A stretch of DNA of 58,022 nt from NCBI GenBank assembly GCA_903858935.1, contig CAIOKO010000091.1, positions 1 through 58,022 of the forward strand. The letters are read 5' to 3'. This document shows, in pieces, positions 30,827 through 40,848 of the stretch. Under the pieces are notes generated by a model that did no database searches, was not told the DNA's origin, and saw nothing but the letters and a program-made list of their open reading frames with translations. The position numbers and the translations under genes are program-made. The stretch comes from an uncultured Schlesneria sp. Its GTDB lineage: Bacteria > Planctomycetota > Planctomycetia > Planctomycetales > Planctomycetaceae. How positions within the stretch are numbered: the stretch's first letter is position 1; the number at the start of each line of letters is the position of its first letter.

Positions 30827-30999
30827 CCAAAGTAGTAATCATCGCTCCGCGTGATGAGCATGCGTCGGAAACAATTCAAGCGTTGCCTCAACATCGGGAC
30901 AAATACTTAGTTGGAATTCCTTTCTTGAATACATGCGGATTGGAATTTGGCAGGTTCTCGAACAATGCTCATCACGCGGAGCGATGATGGCTACTTTGG
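30827..30999. repeat. REP-like inverted pair (35-bp arms)
   Basis: The arm at 30827-30861 and the arm at 30965-30999 are inverted copies matching at 33 of 35 positions; the inner 24 bp (ATCATCGCTCCGCGTGATGA plus GCAT) are perfect. Each arm is itself a small hairpin (TCATCGC/GC..GATGA). About 103 bp lie between. This is like a BIME of REP sequences or a tiny MITE. No target-site duplication is evident. Confidence 0.65.
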
Positions 31000-31134
31000 T
31001 CTGAGGCAAAGCCTTGCTGGGATCTTCGGTGGAAGTGAATGCGTGGATTCCTCAGTAAGGGCAGGCGGTGATCGCCCGCTTTTCTAGATTTCATTGATCG
31101 AGTTCGAATCAACTGTAAGGTGAGAGAAATTTCC

Positions 31135-32805
31135 ATGCGATTCGTTGCAGCGATCATGTTGATCGGATACGGCGTGACAAACCTGGCCCCACATGCCAAG
31201 GGCGAGGACTATATCCGCGACTTACAAACGGATGCGATCAAGTCGAACCGTGCAGACTTTGGTCATTGGGGCCACGATCCAGAAAACTATAAATTGTGGG
31301 GAACTCACGCGAATCGACTGATCCCCGTCTACACTTTCGGGACATTAGACCAACCTGGCCAGATTGATTTGAAAGCTTACTCCAGCAAAAACAACCCTTA
31401 TCGTAATGAAGGTGAATTGCGACGGATCTACGGTCGCGTCCCCTCAGAAACGCTGAATGAAAATGCCGAATATTTCGACCAGACAAACCTGTTTCAAATT
31501 CAGCAGGCTGCGTTGAATTTGGGTAAAAAGTACATTTTTCTGGTAATTTTTGACGGAATGGATTGGCAGACGACCCGGGCGGCTGCGATCTACAAAACGC
31601 AAAAAGTCGCTTACACAGAAGGGCGTGGAACCGGTTTGCATTTTCAGGACTACACCGCCAATGGAACGACTCAGTTCGGTTTCATTTGCACAAGTCCCCA
31701 CAATAACGGAACAAAGATCAACGTGAATCAGCAGACGGTTTTGAATCCTGGCGGAACCATGTTTGGGGGCTATTCCAGCAGGCTCGGTGGCCCAAACCCC
31801 TGGACTCCGGGAAGTGATCGGCTCTACCCGATCTCAACAAACGAAGATACCAATGTGCGACATGCGTACACTGATTCATCGAGCTCAGCAACTAGCATGA
31901 CGGCAGGGATCAAGACATACAATAACGGGGTCAACGTGGATTACGCCGGGCAACCGGTTCGAACCATCGCTCATCTGGCTCAAGATCGGGGATACGCAGT
32001 GGGCGCCATTTCGAGCGTTCCGATCAGCCATGCGACACCTGCGGCGGCCTACGCTCATAATGTTCACCGGGACGACTATCAGGATCTGACGAGGGACATG
32101 ATCGGGTTGAAATCGATCAGTCATCCAGACACACCACTTCCCGGTATGGACGTGGTGATTGGTGGCGGCTACGGTGACATCCGGCAACTCGACAGCAGCC
32201 CGAGTGAGGGACGGGACGCCCCCCCGGGCAACAATTTCGTCCCGGGTAACGCCTATTTAACTGATGCCGATATTCAGGCGATCGACGTTCGTAACGGCGG
32301 AAAATACGTATTTTCGCCCCGAGCGTCAGGGGTTAACGGCAGGGAAAGCCTCGCAGCCGCAGCGCTCTCCGCAGCAACCAATGGCCAGCGGCTCCTGGGC
32401 TTCTATGGTGTCGGCAAATACAGCGGGCATCTCCCCTTTTCAACTGCTGACGGAGATTTTCGTCCAACAACCGGTCGTACCTCAAAAGCGGAAGAATACG
32501 AAGCTGCTGATCTTATCGAGAACCCGACGCTGAGCGACATGACTGCCGCAGCAATCACTGTTTTGGAGAAGAATCGCCATGGATTCTGGCTGATGGTTGA
32601 ACCCGGCGACGTCGACTGGGCCAATCATGACGATAATCTCGACAATTCCATCGGGGCTGTATTAAGCGGCGAAAAGGCGGTTAAGACGATTACAGACTGG
32701 GTTGAACGGCGAAGTAACTGGAATGAATCGCTTTTGATCGTGACAGCCGACCACGGACACTATCTGGTGCTGGAAAAACCGGAGTTACTGGTAAAGCAAA
32801 AGTAA
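31135..32805 (+). CDS. secreted alkaline phosphatase
   Basis: The 556-residue protein has a signal peptide (MRFVAAIMLIGYGVT...) and the alkaline phosphatase superfamily core: LVIFDGMDWQ for the first metal Asp, the nucleophile region YTDSSSSATSMTAG, metal ligands in VEPGDVDWANHDDN, and VTADHGHYLV. It would release phosphate from organic esters outside the cytoplasm. The chain ends 17 residues after the ADH motif, so the last zinc His of the E. coli PhoA type (His412) has no obvious equivalent. A GTG at 31120 is an alternative start. A strong pho box is not seen. Confidence 0.88.
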   Translation: MRFVAAIMLIGYGVTNLAPHAKGEDYIRDLQTDAIKSNRADFGHWGHDPENYKLWGTHANRLIPVYTFGTLDQPGQIDLKAYSSKNNPYRNEGELRRIYGRVPSETLNENAEYFDQTNLFQIQQAALNLGKKYIFLVIFDGMDWQTTRAAAIYKTQKVAYTEGRGTGLHFQDYTANGTTQFGFICTSPHNNGTKINVNQQTVLNPGGTMFGGYSSRLGGPNPWTPGSDRLYPISTNEDTNVRHAYTDSSSSATSMTAGIKTYNNGVNVDYAGQPVRTIAHLAQDRGYAVGAISSVPISHATPAAAYAHNVHRDDYQDLTRDMIGLKSISHPDTPLPGMDVVIGGGYGDIRQLDSSPSEGRDAPPGNNFVPGNAYLTDADIQAIDVRNGGKYVFSPRASGVNGRESLAAAALSAATNGQRLLGFYGVGKYSGHLPFSTADGDFRPTTGRTSKAEEYEAADLIENPTLSDMTAAAITVLEKNRHGFWLMVEPGDVDWANHDDNLDNSIGAVLSGEKAVKTITDWVERRSNWNESLLIVTADHGHYLVLEKPELLVKQK

Positions 32806-33289
32806 CTGGACAGATAAAGAATCGACTGCATTTTCACAGATCATCGTCCTAAGTCCACTGCCAGCAGCCCTGTGCTGCTAATGGCTGGCGGTCGGAAACT
32901 CTACGAGCAGAAAAAACATTGGCGACAAAAGGGGGGGCTGCGGTTGTGAAAACGCGACGAAGAGGAACCTCGACCCTGACTTGGCGTCAAACGCTCATCA
33001 ATCGGCAAAGCCTGTTTTCTTGCCATGCAAAAACCTAAGTTCTCCCACGACAGCGGTTTGATTGAGTCGAGCGGCTTGTCAGCGGCGCACAGGGTTTTTA
33101 GGATGTGCTACTCGCAGGCCGATTCAATTTCCGAATTCTTGCAGGTGTCAGCAAACGCCTCTGTCAGGTTCGGCGTACATCGGCAGCGGAGATGTCCGTA
33201 TCTTTCTACCGATTTCCCATCGGTGGGATTTTTTCCATAATTTGGGTCGTTGTCCGGCTATTTCTTCGTTAGAGACTCCGGGAGCTTGC
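32806..33289. other. intergenic region before the ABC transporter genes
   Basis: No gene is supported. It contains an imperfect hairpin near 32860-32895 (CCAGCAGC.../GCTGCT..GG) that may end the phosphatase transcript, and a terminator-like hairpin at 33208-33235. Confidence 0.4.
33208..33235 (+). terminator. terminator-like hairpin upstream of the ABC ATPase gene
   Basis: ACCGAT-TTCCC-ATCGGT is followed by GGGATTTTTT. It lies 55 bases before the ATPase start and could be an upstream terminator or an attenuator. Confidence 0.5.
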
Positions 33290-34189
33290 ATGAGCCAGTC
33301 CGAGACTGTCATTGAGATTCGAAATTTGTCGAAGGTCTATCGCGACTTCTGGGGTCGCCCTAAAGTACGCGCCCTGAACGCGTTAAGTCTCGACATCAAA
33401 AAGGGTGAAGTCTTTGGACTGCTCGGCCCCAACGGTTCGGGGAAAACCACGACGCTGAAACTTCTATTAGGTTTGCTTTTTCCGACAGAAGGTGAAGTCA
33501 AGGTCCTGGGAAAATCGGCAGCCGACGTCAGTAAGAACGAACGGATTGGATATCTCCCGGAAGAATCCTATCTCTATCGCTTTTTAAACGCATACGAAAC
33601 ACTCGATTTTTACGGTCGCCTCTTCGACATGACGGCGGCCCAGAGAAAAGAGCGATCTGAAAAGTTGTTAGATCTGGTCAAACTGGCCCCTCAATCACGT
33701 CGTCGACAACTGAAAGAGTACTCGAAAGGGATGCAGCGCCGAATCGGTGTGGCTCAGGCATTGATCAACGACCCTGACCTGGTGATGCTCGACGAACCGA
33801 CCAGCGGTCTCGACCCACTTGGTAACCGTGACATGAAGGATCTGATCCTCGACCTGAAAGCACAAGGTAAAACAGTTCTGATGTGCAGCCATCTTCTGGC
33901 TGACGTTCAGGATGTTTGCGATCGAATTGCCATTCTTTACGGTGGTGAATTGAAAGTGATGGGTCGGGTCGACGAGTTACTGACAGCTCAAGATAAGACA
34001 CAGATCCGCAGCTCAAAACTCAGCGACGCCGCGTTGAAAGAGGTTCAAGAAGTCTTGAAGCGGCACGACGCTGATTTCACTGTTGATCAACCAACGGCCA
34101 GCCTCGAAGACCTGTTCCTGAAAACGGTCCAGGAGAGCCGCGAACGGCCAGGACACCGCAATGTCACCGATCGCCAATCGGTAACTTAA
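33290..34189 (+). CDS. ABC transporter ATP-binding protein
   Basis: From ATG 33290 (GGGAG eight bases upstream) the 299-residue ATPase has Walker [18 protein letters not shown], the signature [10 protein letters not shown], Walker [14 protein letters not shown] and the H-loop CSHLL. It fits the CcmA/NatA-type family that works with separate permeases, usually for export. The C-terminal 70 residues follow the H-loop and are family-typical. The permease gene starts 89 bases downstream. Substrate is unknown. Confidence 0.93.
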   Translation: MSQSETVIEIRNLSKVYRDFWGRPKVRALNALSLDIKKGEVFGLLGPNGSGKTTTLKLLLGLLFPTEGEVKVLGKSAADVSKNERIGYLPEESYLYRFLNAYETLDFYGRLFDMTAAQRKERSEKLLDLVKLAPQSRRRQLKEYSKGMQRRIGVAQALINDPDLVMLDEPTSGLDPLGNRDMKDLILDLKAQGKTVLMCSHLLADVQDVCDRIAILYGGELKVMGRVDELLTAQDKTQIRSSKLSDAALKEVQEVLKRHDADFTVDQPTASLEDLFLKTVQESRERPGHRNVTDRQSVT

Positions 34190-34278
34190 TCTGAAAAGTG
34201 CTGACGCTGGCAGCGTCGGCCACGTTGTGTGGCACTGTTGCCTCTTAGTTCCAACTTTCATCAGCAACGGTCGACGTT

Positions 34279-35883
34279 ATGTATTTTGATCCTAATGAAT
34301 ACCTGCTCAACCCCGTCATTTCGGTTTTGAATTGGGCGGTTGTTGTCGGATGTCTGACGTTTGTGGTTCTGTTCGTTTCGATGATCAACCTTTTCGCAAC
34401 CCGAGGTGCGAAAGGGATTGGGATCTTCTTTGACGAATTAGGAGAAATGGCCTCAGACCTCTTTCATCTTTCACCTCGTCGTATCTGGGCACTCACTCGA
34501 TTGACCTATACGGAAGCAATACGCCGCAAAGCGTTAGCCGTCTTCGTGGTGTTCGGCCTCTTGTTCATGTTTGCTGGCTGGTTTATGGGCGATACCAAAG
34601 AGATCAAGCCAGACCAGGTCAAGGTGTATATCAGTTTTGTGCTGACGACCATCAGTTGGCTGACTCTGCCGGTCGTCTTGATTCTGTGTTGCTTTGGAAT
34701 CCCTGAAGATATTCGATTGCGTTCGATTCATACCGTTGTGACCAAACCGGCGCGACGGGTCGAGATTGTTCTTGGCCGAATGATCGGCATCTGGTTAATC
34801 GGTTGTCTTGTACTCTCCGTGATGGCCGTGGTCGGACACTTTTGGATCGTGCGGCAAATCCCGGCAGAATCACAACCGTTGTTAACGTGTCGCGTCCCGG
34901 TCTACGGAGCCAATATCGAGTTTATTGATCGCGAAGGAAATTCTGCCAGAGCTGGCGTCAACGTCGGAGACATCTGGGCGTTTCGCAGCTACATTGAAGG
35001 GGCAACGAAAGCACGAGCGATCTGGATTTTCAAGAACGTCGATGAGTCCTTTCTTGACTCTGAAGGGAATTTGAATTTCGAGAATTCATTCTCGGCGTTT
35101 CGAAGTTATAAGGGTGATATGACTCGCCCGCTGTTCTATGACATTAAGTTCTTCAACCCGGCAAAAAATCTCGCGTATACAACCGACCCACAGCCGGTCA
35201 ACGAGTTTCGTCACAAGTTAGACAAGATTCCTAACAAGGTCACTGTTGATGATGTTCAGTACGACATCCTGAAGGATTTCGTCAACGAGAAGAAAGAGTT
35301 GCTTGTTGAAGTCTCGTGCATCGACCGCGAACAATATATCGGTATGGCACGGTCCGACTTGTTTATCCGAATGCCGGATCGGCCGTTCTGGATGGGCTAC
35401 TGGAAAGCCATTCTGGGTATTTCCCTGACGTTGCTGCTGATTACGATGATTGGCGTTTCGGCAAGCACGATGGTGAAAGGTCCGATTGCGGCTGTCCTGA
35501 CCTTCGTAATCTATTTTCTGTCATTGAAAGACAATCATCAGTTTATGGACCAGCTGGTCTTCGGCCGGGTTGAAGGTGGCGGCTTTCTTGAATCGGTGTA
35601 TCGGCTCGTAATGCATATGGGTCCGTCCCAGGAATTGCCTGCCAACCCCGCGTTTTCCGTCGTCAAGTTCTTCGACTGGATGCTTAATAATTTTCTGTGG
35701 CTTTGCAGGCATGTCATCCCTTATTCGCAATACTTTAACATGCCTGAGTTCGTTTCGAATGGCTTTGACGTCCCGTGGGACACGTCAATTCTTCCCAGCT
35801 TGTTAGTCACATCAGCGTTTATCATCCCCTGTGTTCTGATGGGGTACTTCGCGCTTCGAATTCGCGAACTGGAGTCAAAATGA
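34279..35883 (+). CDS. ABC transporter permease with large extracytoplasmic insert
   Basis: The 534-residue protein has hydrophobic helices near residues 15-38, 85-105, 116-140 and 165-190, then a soluble stretch of about 185 residues (about 195-375), then helices near 378-400, 403-424 and 498-528. It matches the ABC-2-like permeases with a periplasmic domain between membrane halves. It is preceded by its ATPase and its stop overlaps the start of the next gene (ATGA at 35880-35883). Planctomycetes often encode this three-gene set, but I know of no assigned substrate. Confidence 0.85.
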   Translation: MYFDPNEYLLNPVISVLNWAVVVGCLTFVVLFVSMINLFATRGAKGIGIFFDELGEMASDLFHLSPRRIWALTRLTYTEAIRRKALAVFVVFGLLFMFAGWFMGDTKEIKPDQVKVYISFVLTTISWLTLPVVLILCCFGIPEDIRLRSIHTVVTKPARRVEIVLGRMIGIWLIGCLVLSVMAVVGHFWIVRQIPAESQPLLTCRVPVYGANIEFIDREGNSARAGVNVGDIWAFRSYIEGATKARAIWIFKNVDESFLDSEGNLNFENSFSAFRSYKGDMTRPLFYDIKFFNPAKNLAYTTDPQPVNEFRHKLDKIPNKVTVDDVQYDILKDFVNEKKELLVEVSCIDREQYIGMARSDLFIRMPDRPFWMGYWKAILGISLTLLLITMIGVSASTMVKGPIAAVLTFVIYFLSLKDNHQFMDQLVFGRVEGGGFLESVYRLVMHMGPSQELPANPAFSVVKFFDWMLNNFLWLCRHVIPYSQYFNMPEFVSNGFDVPWDTSILPSLLVTSAFIIPCVLMGYFALRIRELESK

Positions 35884-37229
35884 CCAATATGACATCTCAA
35901 CAGCGTAAGCTGATTTACCTGATCGGAATCGTGGTACTGTTGATTCCAATCATCTGGCTGAGCCTTCCATCGGATGGTAAGGGCGCACCGGGTGGAGTCC
36001 TTTCCCAACTTCGCAGCAAGTATGAACTGGGTGAGGCCGACCTGGGTGACGTTGATGCATCGAGTGCCGCGATGAATTTCGCCCTGCTCGGGATGCGTGG
36101 AATGGCAGTGAATGTGCTCTGGAAGGATCTCGATCAGCAGAAAGACACCAAGCGATGGGCGGAGATGCAGGCGACGACTGAGTCAATCGTTCGTCTTCAG
36201 CCGCACTTCGAACGAGTCTGGGACTTCAACGGCTGGAACCTGGCTTATAACACATCAGCCGAGTGGGACGCCGTACCCGATCGTTACTATTGGGTCAAAC
36301 AGGGTGCGAAGTTTTTGAAGCGTGGGGTCGAACGAAACAAGCGATCTACCGAACTCTATTATCGGACCGGTAAGGTCGTTCAACACAAAGTCGGATACGC
36401 TGACGAAGCAACGGATTATCGAAAGTTTTTCGTCAATGACCCCGATCCCGTTTTCAAGGGGGGGCCTGATCCCGTGATTAACCCGGATGGGAAGGATAAC
36501 TTCCTGGTGGCACGAGAATGGTTTGAAGCAGGCTGCGCTCGCGAATTGAGTCGACCACAACATATTCTTGATCGCAGTTTGTTCCGTTCGACGCCCGCTC
36601 GCTGCCTTTTCGATTATGCTCAAGCACTTCAGAAAGAAGGAAAGTTCGGCGAAGAAACACGGGCAGCATGGGATCTCGCCCGCAAGGACTGGACCGAGAG
36701 CTATGGTCGCGAAACTTTTCACGCTTTGATCGGACCGGAAGAGTCTGACATTATGCTGGAAATGACAGACGAAGAAATCAAGCAACAGGCGGGAACTCCG
36801 GATGACGCGCTTCGAGTCCGGAAAGCAGTCGATGCCTATCAGAAAATGACTAACTACCGCTATTGGCGAACTCGGGCATTTGCAGAGGCAGAGCCTGAGA
36901 TGGCTGAAGCGCATCGCCGTCTGTTCGATGCGAAACAGGCTTATAAGGCCCAGGAATTTGAAAACGCTCGAACTGCGGCCTTCGAAGGGATGGATGGCTT
37001 TGACAAAATCCTGAAACGCCCTGAATACGCATCGCTGACGGACGAAGACATCCTGTGCGAAGAGTGCCTGTTGGGTTGGAAAATCTGGGATGACATCTAC
37101 CAGGTCTCTGGCGACAAAATTCCCGAGGAATTTCCGCTGAAATGGCTGCTTCAAATGAAGCAGGAAAACCAGATGATCATGGGCAACGTTAACAAGCAGT
37201 TTAAACGGCTGTTCCTTGATAACAAATAA
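35880..37229 (+). CDS. conserved hypothetical membrane-anchored protein coupled to the ABC transporter
   Basis: The 449-residue product has one N-terminal membrane helix (LIYLIGIVVLLIPIIWLSL) and a large soluble domain rich in Trp, Tyr and charged residues, with helical-repeat character (TPR-like appearance around HFERVWDFNGWNLAYNTSAE). No known domain is recognised. Its start overlaps the permease stop by four bases, implying co-translation and a role as a membrane-anchored partner of the transporter. A longer frame upstream to 35775 lies inside the permease gene and is rejected. Confidence 0.8.
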   Translation: MTNMTSQQRKLIYLIGIVVLLIPIIWLSLPSDGKGAPGGVLSQLRSKYELGEADLGDVDASSAAMNFALLGMRGMAVNVLWKDLDQQKDTKRWAEMQATTESIVRLQPHFERVWDFNGWNLAYNTSAEWDAVPDRYYWVKQGAKFLKRGVERNKRSTELYYRTGKVVQHKVGYADEATDYRKFFVNDPDPVFKGGPDPVINPDGKDNFLVAREWFEAGCARELSRPQHILDRSLFRSTPARCLFDYAQALQKEGKFGEETRAAWDLARKDWTESYGRETFHALIGPEESDIMLEMTDEEIKQQAGTPDDALRVRKAVDAYQKMTNYRYWRTRAFAEAEPEMAEAHRRLFDAKQAYKAQEFENARTAAFEGMDGFDKILKRPEYASLTDEDILCEECLLGWKIWDDIYQVSGDKIPEEFPLKWLLQMKQENQMIMGNVNKQFKRLFLDNK

Positions 37230-37539
37230 AGCAGTGATTCAAATTAGCAACTTGAAGAAGTTTAATTAATGACCCGCAGCACTGCGTGAAATTAATTTTC
37301 CTGGATCTCGAAGGGATGGAAATCAACATTTCCGTCCCTTCTTGTTTCTCATACACGAATTTTCCTGGATGATTCGTGTTCTCGCGGCGATTTAATATAA
37401 GACCATCGTCAATCAAGTGATAAGCCACCATCACGAAAACATAACAAGGTGTTAGCGTGATGCGCAGGCGAGGGTCATATTCCCCCGCCGAAACAAGAGA
37501 AGATCCCTCGCGGCTCGTCGGGCTGACGAATATCCAGGG
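37230..37539. other. intergenic spacer between convergent genes
   Basis: It contains an A/T-rich dyad around TTAATTAAT/ATTAATTTT and a terminator at 37310-37348. No gene is seen in the 310 bases. Confidence 0.5.
37310..37348. terminator. terminator between convergent genes
   Basis: GAAGGGATGGAAAT pairs with ATTTCCGTCCCTTC around a CAAC loop, followed by TTGTTTCT on the plus strand. Confidence 0.8.
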
Positions 37540-38406
37540 TTAAACCAGCTGGTCTCGGACATGTTTTGGGGTTTGCAGAAGCCCGAGCAGGGTTCGCCCG
37601 TCAAACATTCGGAAGGGAACACTGGTACTGCGTCGGATCTCTTGATTCACCGCTTCGGGGTCAGGATTCAGATTCAGCGGACGATCACTTGCCAGAACAA
37701 GTCCCCACGGTGAACCATACGTGGGGACGTTTGCGGTTACGACAACGATATCTCTGAACACCGCTGCAATCGTTTTTGCCGTTTTTATCAGGGGTTCAAG
37801 AAGAGGCGGAGACATGGACCCGGCCTGATTAATGAATATTCCCCCGGGTGCCAATGCCTGCTGGCAGTAGTTGAAAAACTCGCGAGTAAATAACTTACAA
37901 GCGGGGCCGGTTTCAATCGGGTCCGTCAGATCCGCGATGATGACATCCCAACCCCGCGTCTCCGCCATAAATTCAAATGCATCTGCGATTTCAATTTTGA
38001 CACGAGGATCGTTTAGTGATCCCTGGTGAATTTCGGGAAGCCATTCTCGACACGCCTCCACCGCCGCACCGTCGATATCAACGATGAGAATTTCTTCGAT
38101 GTTATTCCACTTCAACGCTTCGCGCGCTGCTCCCCCATCGGCACCTCCGGCAATCAACACTCGACGTGGGTGTCCGTGCATGACGATTGGCGTGTGGACT
38201 AACGGCTCGTGGTACAGGAATTCGTCCCCGGTACATGTTTGCCAGCGACCGTCCAGTACCAGCGCTTTACCGTAGACACCGCTTTCAACAATAAACATTT
38301 CTTGAAACGGCGTCTGGCAATGAGCCAGCACCCGCTGTATTCGGTGTTGCCAAATATCGTCGGGCGTAAATGATTCGCCGATCCATTGAACGTCAGAAGT
38401 CATCAA
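37540..38406 (-). CDS. speE: spermidine synthase (polyamine aminopropyltransferase)
   Basis: The 288-residue cytoplasmic enzyme transfers an aminopropyl group from decarboxylated S-adenosylmethionine to putrescine. It shows GDEFLYHEPLVHTP, the nucleotide-binding VLIAGGADGGAAREALK and IIADLTDPIETGPA, where the catalytic Asp pair of the family lies. Length is normal. No speD or putrescine genes are adjacent. It is the last of three minus-strand genes with the MBL-fold hydrolase and Gfo/Idh/MocA genes. Confidence 0.92.
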   Translation of the reverse strand: MMTSDVQWIGESFTPDDIWQHRIQRVLAHCQTPFQEMFIVESGVYGKALVLDGRWQTCTGDEFLYHEPLVHTPIVMHGHPRRVLIAGGADGGAAREALKWNNIEEILIVDIDGAAVEACREWLPEIHQGSLNDPRVKIEIADAFEFMAETRGWDVIIADLTDPIETGPACKLFTREFFNYCQQALAPGGIFINQAGSMSPPLLEPLIKTAKTIAAVFRDIVVVTANVPTYGSPWGLVLASDRPLNLNPDPEAVNQEIRRSTSVPFRMFDGRTLLGLLQTPKHVRDQLV

Positions 38407-38419
38407 CGTGGCCTTAAAA

Positions 38420-39259
38420 TTACAACCAGAGTTTGATTCGGTCTTTCAGCTGAGCCGGAATTTTTTTCATCACAGCTTTTTCGATCTGGTTTGTCGCGTA
38501 ACGAGTACTGAAATGCATCGCGATAATCAGCTCGTTGTGAAACTTGTCTGCCCGTTCAATGATGTCATCCAGATGCATATGACCGAATTTATAGATTTTC
38601 TCTTTGCGATGCTCCGGGCGAAAAAAAGTGATTTCGGTGATCAAAATCTTGGCGTCAAAGAGGGGCGGATAATTGTCGATGCCTGGTGGGGACGTGTCAC
38701 CCGTGTAACAGACTAAAGGGGTTCGCACTTCATGCGCCACTTCTTCGCCCGACATTCGCAGATCACGGATTTCATTCCCACTGAGCGCCAGATATTTCGG
38801 CTTTAGCTTTTTTCGCCGCTGCCAGACGAGATATCCGACCGACGGAACGGTGTGGGACGTGGCAAAAACCGTCACAAGATGGTCGCGAGACAGCTCAATT
38901 TCCTGGCCTGCTTTGACACCGATTAACTGACAATTCATTCGCCCGCGATCCAGTTTCTGCCAGATCTTCAGCAGTCGATCGGCTGATTCAACGTTTTCCT
39001 CTGGAAGATAGATTGTCGGTGGCTCCATCTTCATCATCCGGCGCCGAGCGACGTAGACGGGCAATGCCGCCATATGATCAAGGTGCGCATGCGTAATGAA
39101 TATCGTGGGAATATTCATGAAATCCCAGGGACTGCCACCCAGATCGAAGCCAAGTTTGAGTTCAGGAATCCTCCAATAGCTTTGCACGGCAGCTCGGGAA
39201 TAGCCTTCAATCGTGAGGCCGTCGTGTTGCAGGGAATGGTAGGGAAGGTTTTCAACCAT
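38420..39259 (-). CDS. metallo-beta-lactamase fold hydrolase, RNase Z-like
   Basis: The 279-residue protein has the metal motif [12 protein letters not shown] (residues 56-67), [12 protein letters not shown] and [12 protein letters not shown], with a late His in [10 protein letters not shown]. This arrangement resembles the tRNase Z/ElaC branch, although the long arm seen in many RNase Z proteins is short. A role as tRNA 3' processing nuclease or another phosphodiesterase is possible. It lies 13 bases upstream of speE in transcription order. Confidence 0.75.
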   Translation of the reverse strand: MVENLPYHSLQHDGLTIEGYSRAAVQSYWRIPELKLGFDLGGSPWDFMNIPTIFITHAHLDHMAALPVYVARRRMMKMEPPTIYLPEENVESADRLLKIWQKLDRGRMNCQLIGVKAGQEIELSRDHLVTVFATSHTVPSVGYLVWQRRKKLKPKYLALSGNEIRDLRMSGEEVAHEVRTPLVCYTGDTSPPGIDNYPPLFDAKILITEITFFRPEHRKEKIYKFGHMHLDDIIERADKFHNELIIAMHFSTRYATNQIEKAVMKKIPAQLKDRIKLWL

Positions 39260-39282
39260 CGTGGGTCATCCGATCAATACGA

Positions 39283-40362
39283 CTAAACAACCTTCACGGG
39301 CTTGTTGGTCTGAATACTTTTGGCCTCAGCATAACAGACATTCAATGCGTCACGAGCCAGTTCCGCTGACAGCAATCGAGGTGTTTCGCGTGACTTCACG
39401 GCATCAACAGCGACTTGCAACTCTGACGTAAACGCCGAACACCATTCGCTTCCCCCTTTCAGCTTGGGCTGCGTGACCTTTCCTTTTGCCACGACCGTCA
39501 GGGGACGATCCTGAATCCACTCTCCCCCAAGCGTCCCCGCACTGTAAAGCAGAGTGGCTTCCTCGAGATAGATTTCAAACCCGGCAGAAAACGCGAGTCC
39601 TTCTGCGGCGATTCCCCCACTCACTGAACTTACCGCCAGCGACGGATCATCATACACATACTGAGTGTGGACGTGGTTTACGAACCCATCTTGCACAATC
39701 CCACGCGAATACACTTGCTGAGGCACTCCACAGATCAGACTGATGAAGTGATTGTCATGAATATGTAAATCAATCCCCCATCCACCAAGCTTTCGAAAGT
39801 CGGACATATCACTTGACCACTTGGGAGACGAGATAACGCGGCGGAAATGTGCGGCCCGCAACTTTCCGTATTTCCCTGACGCGATCGTTTCCGCAGCAAA
39901 CTTAAACTCGGGGAAAAAGGGAAGGACCTGAGCAACCATCAGCTTGCGACCTGTCTTCCGAGCCACTTCAACCATTCGATCTGCAGCCTTCGGATCAATT
40001 GCAATCGGCTTCTCGATCAAGACGTCTTTACCGGCATTCATTGCTGCAATGGCCAACTCTTCGTGTTTGTCATTGGGCATGCAAATGTCAATCAGGTCGA
40101 TGTCCGGTGAGGCGAACATCTTTCGGTAATCATCGAAGGCGACGATCTTCGTCAGGTCCAGCTTAGCCCCGCGTGGACCGAAGTTTCCTTGAATTGAGGT
40201 CCAGTCACCGATCAGTTTTTCTGGGCTGCGGGTACAGATCGTCGTCACCGTGCCCCCTTTCAGTTTCGATCCAGTGATACGGCCCGCTTCCGTGAACTTC
40301 ATCGCCCCGGAAAAATGCGCCCACCCCATGAACCCGATTCCGACGATCCCAATTCTCACCAT
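39283..40362 (-). CDS. Gfo/Idh/MocA family oxidoreductase
   Basis: From ATG 40362 (GGAGGA eight bases upstream) the 359-residue enzyme has an N-terminal NAD(P) Rossmann site IGIVGIGFMGWAH, then VLIEKPIAIDPKAAD with the catalytic EKP Lys, and a C-terminal alpha/beta domain. Members oxidise or reduce sugars, inositols and related compounds. A start seven codons upstream is open but less well placed. Substrate cannot be read. This family is strongly expanded in planctomycetes. Confidence 0.9.
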   Translation of the reverse strand: MVRIGIVGIGFMGWAHFSGAMKFTEAGRITGSKLKGGTVTTICTRSPEKLIGDWTSIQGNFGPRGAKLDLTKIVAFDDYRKMFASPDIDLIDICMPNDKHEELAIAAMNAGKDVLIEKPIAIDPKAADRMVEVARKTGRKLMVAQVLPFFPEFKFAAETIASGKYGKLRAAHFRRVISSPKWSSDMSDFRKLGGWGIDLHIHDNHFISLICGVPQQVYSRGIVQDGFVNHVHTQYVYDDPSLAVSSVSGGIAAEGLAFSAGFEIYLEEATLLYSAGTLGGEWIQDRPLTVVAKGKVTQPKLKGGSEWCSAFTSELQVAVDAVKSRETPRLLSAELARDALNVCYAEAKSIQTNKPVKVV

Positions 40363-40848
40363 CGGCTTTTCCTCCAAAAACAACGCTCACTTGCAGTCAG
40401 TAATAGATTGGTAGCATCTGGCTGAACTTTGGGAAAAGCAAGCCAGTGGCAACTGCCTAATCCACGCGCATGACACACCTGCCTGCTTTTGTGGCACACC
40501 AGCAACCCACAACCACCCAACACACTACAAAACCCGCACAAACACCGCGACAGCGTCAAAACAATACGCTTTCCACCACAAAGCACCTATCGCCGCGGCT
40601 GTGAACGCCAAGTGATCAAGCAAATACGTCAACTGCGACGTGTCGAGCGACCTTGGTAACGATTCTGCCGAATTCTCGGATTGGACTAGATTTTCTTGGG
40701 CCAAGGCTGTTATCCTTCTGATGTCGTACTCCAGTTGATGACAGTAGCGACCGATGGTTGCAAGGAGAGATGTCTGAGGAGGCGACTGGTTGAGACCGCG
40801 CAGCACGAAACAGGGAAGATCATTCAGGACCAGGAAAGGGGTGGCGGT
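40363..40848. other. divergent spacer between the oxidoreductase gene and csrA
   Basis: No gene is supported. The part at 40495-40590 is markedly A/C-rich on the plus strand, as in the spacers of the polysaccharide locus. Frames that read through it antisense to csrA show no family features. Confidence 0.4.

Noticed and set aside
35775-35879. Upstream extension of the transporter-associated gene
   Set aside because: It runs inside the permease coding sequence; the ATGA overlap and the membrane helix fix the start at 35880.
36255-37154. Minus-strand open frame of 299 codons
   Set aside because: It lies antisense to the transporter-associated protein and shows no family features.
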